Shown one piece after another: positions 60,309-64,000 of a DNA stretch of 64,000 bases. A model generated the notes under the pieces. That model searched no databases. It was given only the letters and a program-made list of their open reading frames with translations, and had not been told where the DNA came from. The stretch is from Acidobacteriota bacterium (GTDB lineage Bacteria; Acidobacteriota; Terriglobia; Terriglobales; Acidobacteriaceae): NCBI GenBank assembly GCA_021779935.1, contig JAJXZT010000062.1, positions 124,001 through 188,000 on the forward strand, given 5' to 3'. The translations under genes were made by a program, and so were the position numbers. Numbering within the stretch: position 1 is the first letter of the stretch; each line of letters opens with the position of its first letter.

Positions 60309-60347
60309 GGCGGGTAAGGGACCCGCCGGACTTTCGCCCGGCGGGTC
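60309..60347 (-). terminator. Overlapping hairpins between the TonB receptor and argH
   Basis: GACCCGCCGG (60320-60329) pairs perfectly with CCGGCGGGTC (60338-60347). An alternative pair, GGCGGGT (60309-60315) with ACCCGCC (60321-60327), uses part of the same sequence. The strong hairpin follows the TonB receptor stop on the - strand and precedes argH, and the two pairings exclude each other. Confidence 0.65.
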
Positions 60348-60354
60348 GCGTTAG

Positions 60355-63270
60355 TTACCAGCGCACGGCAAGGCCGAACTGCACAATGCGCGCTTCCAGT
60401 ACGGAACCGGTTGCGGGGAACGACGCCGGCAGAATGGCGGCGCCAGTGGAGTCCACCGAGACGGCCGTGTTCAGGCTCGTCACGTTGGGATGGTTAAAGA
60501 TGTTGGTGCTTTCCAGGAAGAACTGCGGCTTGACCCTGTCCCACAGCGTTCCAATGGTGCGGGTGTAGCGCAGGTCCACCTGGTAGATGGCTGGTCCGCG
60601 AACAGTGTTGCGTCCGATGAACAACGGCCGGGTGACGCCGGCTGTCTTGGCGTCGCCGTTGAGAATCGACTTGGCAGTAATGTTCTGCTCGTCACCCGAG
60701 GAGAGGTTCCCAAGGATGGCAAACATGTTGTTGTTCATCACCGCATTCAGCGCCTTGTTCGAGAAATGGAACTCGGGCTGCAAAACGGTGCTGAAAGTCA
60801 GCGACTGCGGACGGTTGATGGTGCTGTTGCCGCGATCGCGCACGAGGTTCGTCGGGTCTTCAATGCTCAGGTTCTGTTCGAAGCTGTTCGCATCCGGAGC
60901 ATCGCTGATGGCGTGCATCCAGGAATACGTCGCGTTGAACTGCATTCCCCTGTGCAGGCGGTGCGTGTAGGTCAGCAGCAACGCGTTGTAGCTGGAGTTC
61001 GCGCCCACGTCCTGCATCAGAATGTTGTTGAACTGCGGATACAACCGTGTCGTCGCATTGACCGCCGTCGAGAAGATCGGACGGCCGTCGGCCAGAGTAC
61101 CGATCGGGTTAATCAGGTTAGTGTTGTGCAGATACATCAATTGCCGTCCACCCGTGAAAACGTAACCGATCGTAACTGCATCGTTCGGAGTCAACTCACG
61201 GGAGATTTGCAAACTGGCATTGATGGTACGTGCATTCTTGTAGTTCGGCGTTACGGCCGTCACGTCCTTCGGCCCCGGAGTCGGCGGCAGTGACGTAACC
61301 AGGGTTGGGAACGCTGGGGCTCCCGGCGAAGATGACGACAGCGAGGGAGACGATGTCGGCGAGCCGTTGTTCAGCAACGCATTGAACCACGTATTGGTGG
61401 CCGGGGGATCGTAGAAGATACCGCCGGACGCGCGTAATACGGTTTTTTCGTTGATGCGGTATGCAATGCCCAACCGGGGAGCGAAGTCCGTGGAAGGTGA
61501 CGCAAATTTACGCGAATAAACAAATGGCGCGTTGGGGTCCGCCTGCGACGGAACGAACTTGTCGTAGCGAACACCATAGGTGACCATGAGTTTGGGGGTC
61601 ATCTGCCAGCTGTCCTGCGCGTACATGCTCCAGAACGTCGAATCATAGTGAATGCCAGATCCGCCGTTGCTGACATTTACCGTGTTGTAGGCAAACGGAT
61701 TCGCTCCGGATTTTGCCAGCATATAGTTCGCAATCGAGCTGAAGATGTACTGCGTGTAAGTATCGGCCGCTTGTACGTCAACGTTCTTCTGCCACGCCGC
61801 GCCAAACTTAAACGAATGCGTGCCGTGAATCCAGGTAAGGTTCTCATTGAAGTTGGGAATCTTTTCCTGGAACTTGTCGCCCTCGGCGGTGGTGCCTCCG
61901 AAGTTCGCCACACCGGAAATGGTGATTGCCGGTCCGGGTCCCGTCAGTGGTCCTCCAACGTGCTTCTCGTTGCGGTAGGGCCACGAAGCGCGGAACTCGT
62001 TCAACAGGTTCGGCGTGAGAGTGGTGACCCACTGCATGCCGAATACGTGTGCGCGATCGTGGAAATCCGATGATGCGTCCAGGGCATAAAGTCCGCCAAC
62101 GTTGGTATTGAACGGAAATTCGTTGCGGAAGTAGTTGTAACGGAGGAACATCTGGTTCTTCGAATTGACCGTCCAGTCGGTGCGCACGTTGAAGAAAGTA
62201 GCGTGCTCAAGACCGGGAGCCGGTACCAGAAGATTCGAATTGATCCCCAGAGCCGTAGCGTTTGCCGGCGTAATCGTGTTGGTTGCCGGTAGTCCGCGGG
62301 TCAGGTGCTCGTAGCCCGTAAACCAGAAGAGCTTGTCCTTGATGATCCTGCCGCCGGCGTTCATGGAGTAATCATTTTCCTTCAAATCCGGCTTCTTGGC
62401 AGTTGGCGAGAGCAGAATTGGACGGGCCGTTGCGCCAATCCAGCGGTGAATCCACTGGAACGACCCGTGAAAATCGTTAGTGCCGGAGTTGGTGATGACA
62501 TTGAAGATGTCGCCAGCCGTGCCGCCAAATTCGGGAGCGTAGCTGTTCGAAATCGTCTGCACCTCTCGAACGTAGGTGTCAGAGATCGGGAACAGGCGCA
62601 GGCCATAGCGGTCGGTTTCGGTGTCCACCATGCCGTCCATCTGGTAGTTGATGCGGTCCATCAATCCGTTGGTGTTCAGCGTACGCGGAATACCAAGTTC
62701 CGGATTGGGGTGACCGGTCACACCAGGCTGGAAGAGGATGAAGTTGTAAGGGTTGCGCGAAGGTAGAGGAAGATTCTCGACCTCCCGCGTGTCGATCGTG
62801 CGGCCGATGTTGACCTTGTTGGGCTCCACGATAGGAGCACCACCGGTCACCACCACTTCGGTCGCCACACTCGACAGCTTCAGGGAAGCATCAATAACCG
62901 CTTCCTTGCCTGCCTCAACCGTGACGTTTGACGCCTTCAATGTAGAGAAGCCGTCCTTCTTCACGGTTACCGTGTAGGTTCCGAGCGGCAGGTTCGGAAA
63001 GACGTAGTATCCGTCGGTCCCGGTCTCCGCCGTCTTGGTGAACCCCGTAGCCGCATTCAAGATCGTGACCGAAGCACCCGGAACAGCGCCGCCATTTGGA
63101 TCGGCAACTCTGCCACGAATGGTTCCGTTGATCGCCTGTGATTGTGCCCACGCGCCGGCCGTATACAGCAGGACGGCGAGAAGCAGTGTGACCAGGGTTA
63201 TAACCCTGGCCGAATTACCTCGTAGCCGCATCGGCGCCGAGGCCTGTAGGTGTTGTTTTTGCCGTGCCAT
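60355..63270 (-). CDS. TonB-dependent receptor, Oar-like
   Basis: A 971-residue outer-membrane receptor. The ATG (complement of 63268-63270) gives MARQKQHLQASAPMRL, then a signal segment ITLVTLLLAVLLYTAGAWAQ; GGGAG lies before it. The carboxypeptidase-regulatory domain is at about 47-135 (TIRGRVADPNGGAVPGASV; YYVFPNLPLGTYTVTVKKDG). The plug has LPLPSRNPYNFILFQPGVTG and ISNSYAPEFGGTAGDIFNVI. A barrel of about 700 residues ends in Trp (FGLAVRW). It is related to, but not a copy of, the receptor at 23020-26016. It imports or binds an unknown substrate and precedes the argH-permease-deacetylase operon. Confidence 0.9.
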   Translation of the reverse strand: MARQKQHLQASAPMRLRGNSARVITLVTLLLAVLLYTAGAWAQSQAINGTIRGRVADPNGGAVPGASVTILNAATGFTKTAETGTDGYYVFPNLPLGTYTVTVKKDGFSTLKASNVTVEAGKEAVIDASLKLSSVATEVVVTGGAPIVEPNKVNIGRTIDTREVENLPLPSRNPYNFILFQPGVTGHPNPELGIPRTLNTNGLMDRINYQMDGMVDTETDRYGLRLFPISDTYVREVQTISNSYAPEFGGTAGDIFNVITNSGTNDFHGSFQWIHRWIGATARPILLSPTAKKPDLKENDYSMNAGGRIIKDKLFWFTGYEHLTRGLPATNTITPANATALGINSNLLVPAPGLEHATFFNVRTDWTVNSKNQMFLRYNYFRNEFPFNTNVGGLYALDASSDFHDRAHVFGMQWVTTLTPNLLNEFRASWPYRNEKHVGGPLTGPGPAITISGVANFGGTTAEGDKFQEKIPNFNENLTWIHGTHSFKFGAAWQKNVDVQAADTYTQYIFSSIANYMLAKSGANPFAYNTVNVSNGGSGIHYDSTFWSMYAQDSWQMTPKLMVTYGVRYDKFVPSQADPNAPFVYSRKFASPSTDFAPRLGIAYRINEKTVLRASGGIFYDPPATNTWFNALLNNGSPTSSPSLSSSSPGAPAFPTLVTSLPPTPGPKDVTAVTPNYKNARTINASLQISRELTPNDAVTIGYVFTGGRQLMYLHNTNLINPIGTLADGRPIFSTAVNATTRLYPQFNNILMQDVGANSSYNALLLTYTHRLHRGMQFNATYSWMHAISDAPDANSFEQNLSIEDPTNLVRDRGNSTINRPQSLTFSTVLQPEFHFSNKALNAVMNNNMFAILGNLSSGDEQNITAKSILNGDAKTAGVTRPLFIGRNTVRGPAIYQVDLRYTRTIGTLWDRVKPQFFLESTNIFNHPNVTSLNTAVSVDSTGAAILPASFPATGSVLEARIVQFGLAVRW

Positions 63271-63386
63271 GCGTTCACTCCCGAAAAGAGAAATATGGCC
63301 GTACCACAATTTTCTTCTTACTAAAATACGTTTATAAAGTCCCTGCATCTACGTACTGCGTACAACCAGAAAATTTTGACTTGCCC

Positions 63387-64000
63387 CTAGGCTTCCACCG
63401 GAACTTCCCCGCTATGAACCGGGATGCGCCGAAACCCGTGAGTTTCTGCCGTCTGCAAGGCTAGCCAGACAGCGCCGTACAACTGCGCATCCGCCCCGAG
63501 ACTGCTGACAGCCAACTGCGGTCGCGAAAAATGATGGCGATTGAGAAATTGGCGCGTAGCTTCCAGCAGCGCCGTATGACGCCCCACCCCGCCGCCGAGA
63601 ACAACCAGCGACATATTTAGAACGAGACTGATGTTGGTGATCGCAAGGGAAAGAATTTCCGCGGTACGATGCAACACCTCGCGGGCCATCTCGTCTCCCT
63701 CCGTCGCCCTGTCGAAAACTTCCGTCGCGCGAAGCGACTGCAGAGAATTGCTCATACCAGCCCGCGAACACCGTTCCGCCCAGGCTGTCTCGATGCCTTT
63801 TCCTCCAATCACGCTCTCCAGCACGCCAAGTTGATTCACGTCGAGGATGAGGTTGGGAAGTCCGGGAACCAGCAGGTATCCGATTTCACCCGCAGACCAG
63901 TTCGAGCCGTGATAGAGCTTGCCATTAACCACCAGACCGGCGCCAACGCCGGTGCCCATCGCGAGAAACACAAAGTTGCGGACGTGACGCGCCATGCCGC
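63387..64000 (-). CDS. ROK-family protein (kinase or regulator), 5' end outside window
   Basis: The C-terminal 204 residues of a ROK-family protein; the N-terminus lies beyond the window edge. Visible ROK segments are FVFLAMGTGVGAGLVVNGKL, GSNWSAGEIGYLLVPG and LSLAITNISLVLNMSLVVLG with GGGVG. The usual zinc-binding GH...CxCGxxGCxE sequence is not there: GEIGY replaces GEIGH and no cysteine cluster follows. It may thus be a sugar kinase of the zinc-free kind or a NagC/Mlc-like repressor missing its HTH part from view. Together with the SIS and PIG-L proteins it hints at amino-sugar metabolism (inference). Confidence 0.75.
   Translation of the reverse strand, partial: GMARHVRNFVFLAMGTGVGAGLVVNGKLYHGSNWSAGEIGYLLVPGLPNLILDVNQLGVLESVIGGKGIETAWAERCSRAGMSNSLQSLRATEVFDRATEGDEMAREVLHRTAEILSLAITNISLVLNMSLVVLGGGVGRHTALLEATRQFLNRHHFSRPQLAVSSLGADAQLYGAVWLALQTAETHGFRRIPVHSGEVPVEA

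Overview
The window looks like a chromosomal segment of an Acidobacteriota (Terriglobia/Koribacter-like) soil bacterium. The evidence is indirect but consistent: high GC, five secreted proteins of the acidobacterial 'VWFA-related' family, two Oar-like TonB-dependent receptors with N-terminal carboxypeptidase-regulatory domains, a Myxococcus-type MglA GTPase, and frequent GTG/TTG starts. No rRNA, tRNA, CRISPR array, prophage or complete insertion sequence was found. The window opens with the last 13 codons of one gene and ends inside a ROK-family gene.

Layout. 0.3-4.2 kb (+): an operon of an ECF sigma factor, a zinc-finger anti-sigma factor and three membrane proteins that share one LiaF/DUF5668-type transmembrane module; the last carries a DUF4097 beta-helix. 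4.3-8.0 kb (-): mutL, an AlkZ-like winged-helix protein and cmk, tightly packed. 8.2-13.8 kb: a PAS-only membrane sensor, an SDR dehydrogenase, aspS and a GH18-like secreted protein. 13.8-22.7 kb: two VWFA-family proteins, hisS, a gamma-glutamyltransferase, a TPR protein and small secreted or membrane proteins. 23-27.7 kb: a TonB receptor, an intergenic island full of palindromic repeats, and a stand-alone HNH nuclease. 27.9-31.0 kb: a flavin reductase-like protein, a gamma-carbonic anhydrase-like protein, rpsU, a zinc-ribbon protein and a single-domain response regulator.

31.1-38.3 kb (+) is a translation block: mtaB, an unrelated small membrane protein, infC (apparently starting at AUC), rpmI, rplT, a small membrane protein with an internal 25-residue duplication, pheS, and a pheT lacking the tRNA-binding OB domain. 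38.5-48.4 kb: a secreted ExeM-like nuclease, an amidohydrolase, zapB-like and zapA, an S10 carboxypeptidase, a rod-shaped RNA that I interpret as a 6S RNA candidate, lgt and rluD. 48.5-52.2 kb: three more VWFA-family genes. 52.5-64 kb: mglA, a glutaminase-less GlmS-like SIS protein, the operon argH-APC permease-PIG-L deacetylase, a second TonB receptor and a ROK-family protein; the last group may handle amino sugars or amino compounds (inference).

The most useful leads are the 6S RNA candidate (46139-46345), the fossil of the hisS 3' end 2 kb from hisS, the AUC start of infC, the OB-less PheT, the shared-module sigma operon, the VWFA paralogues with and without a MIDAS, and the families of intergenic palindromes.
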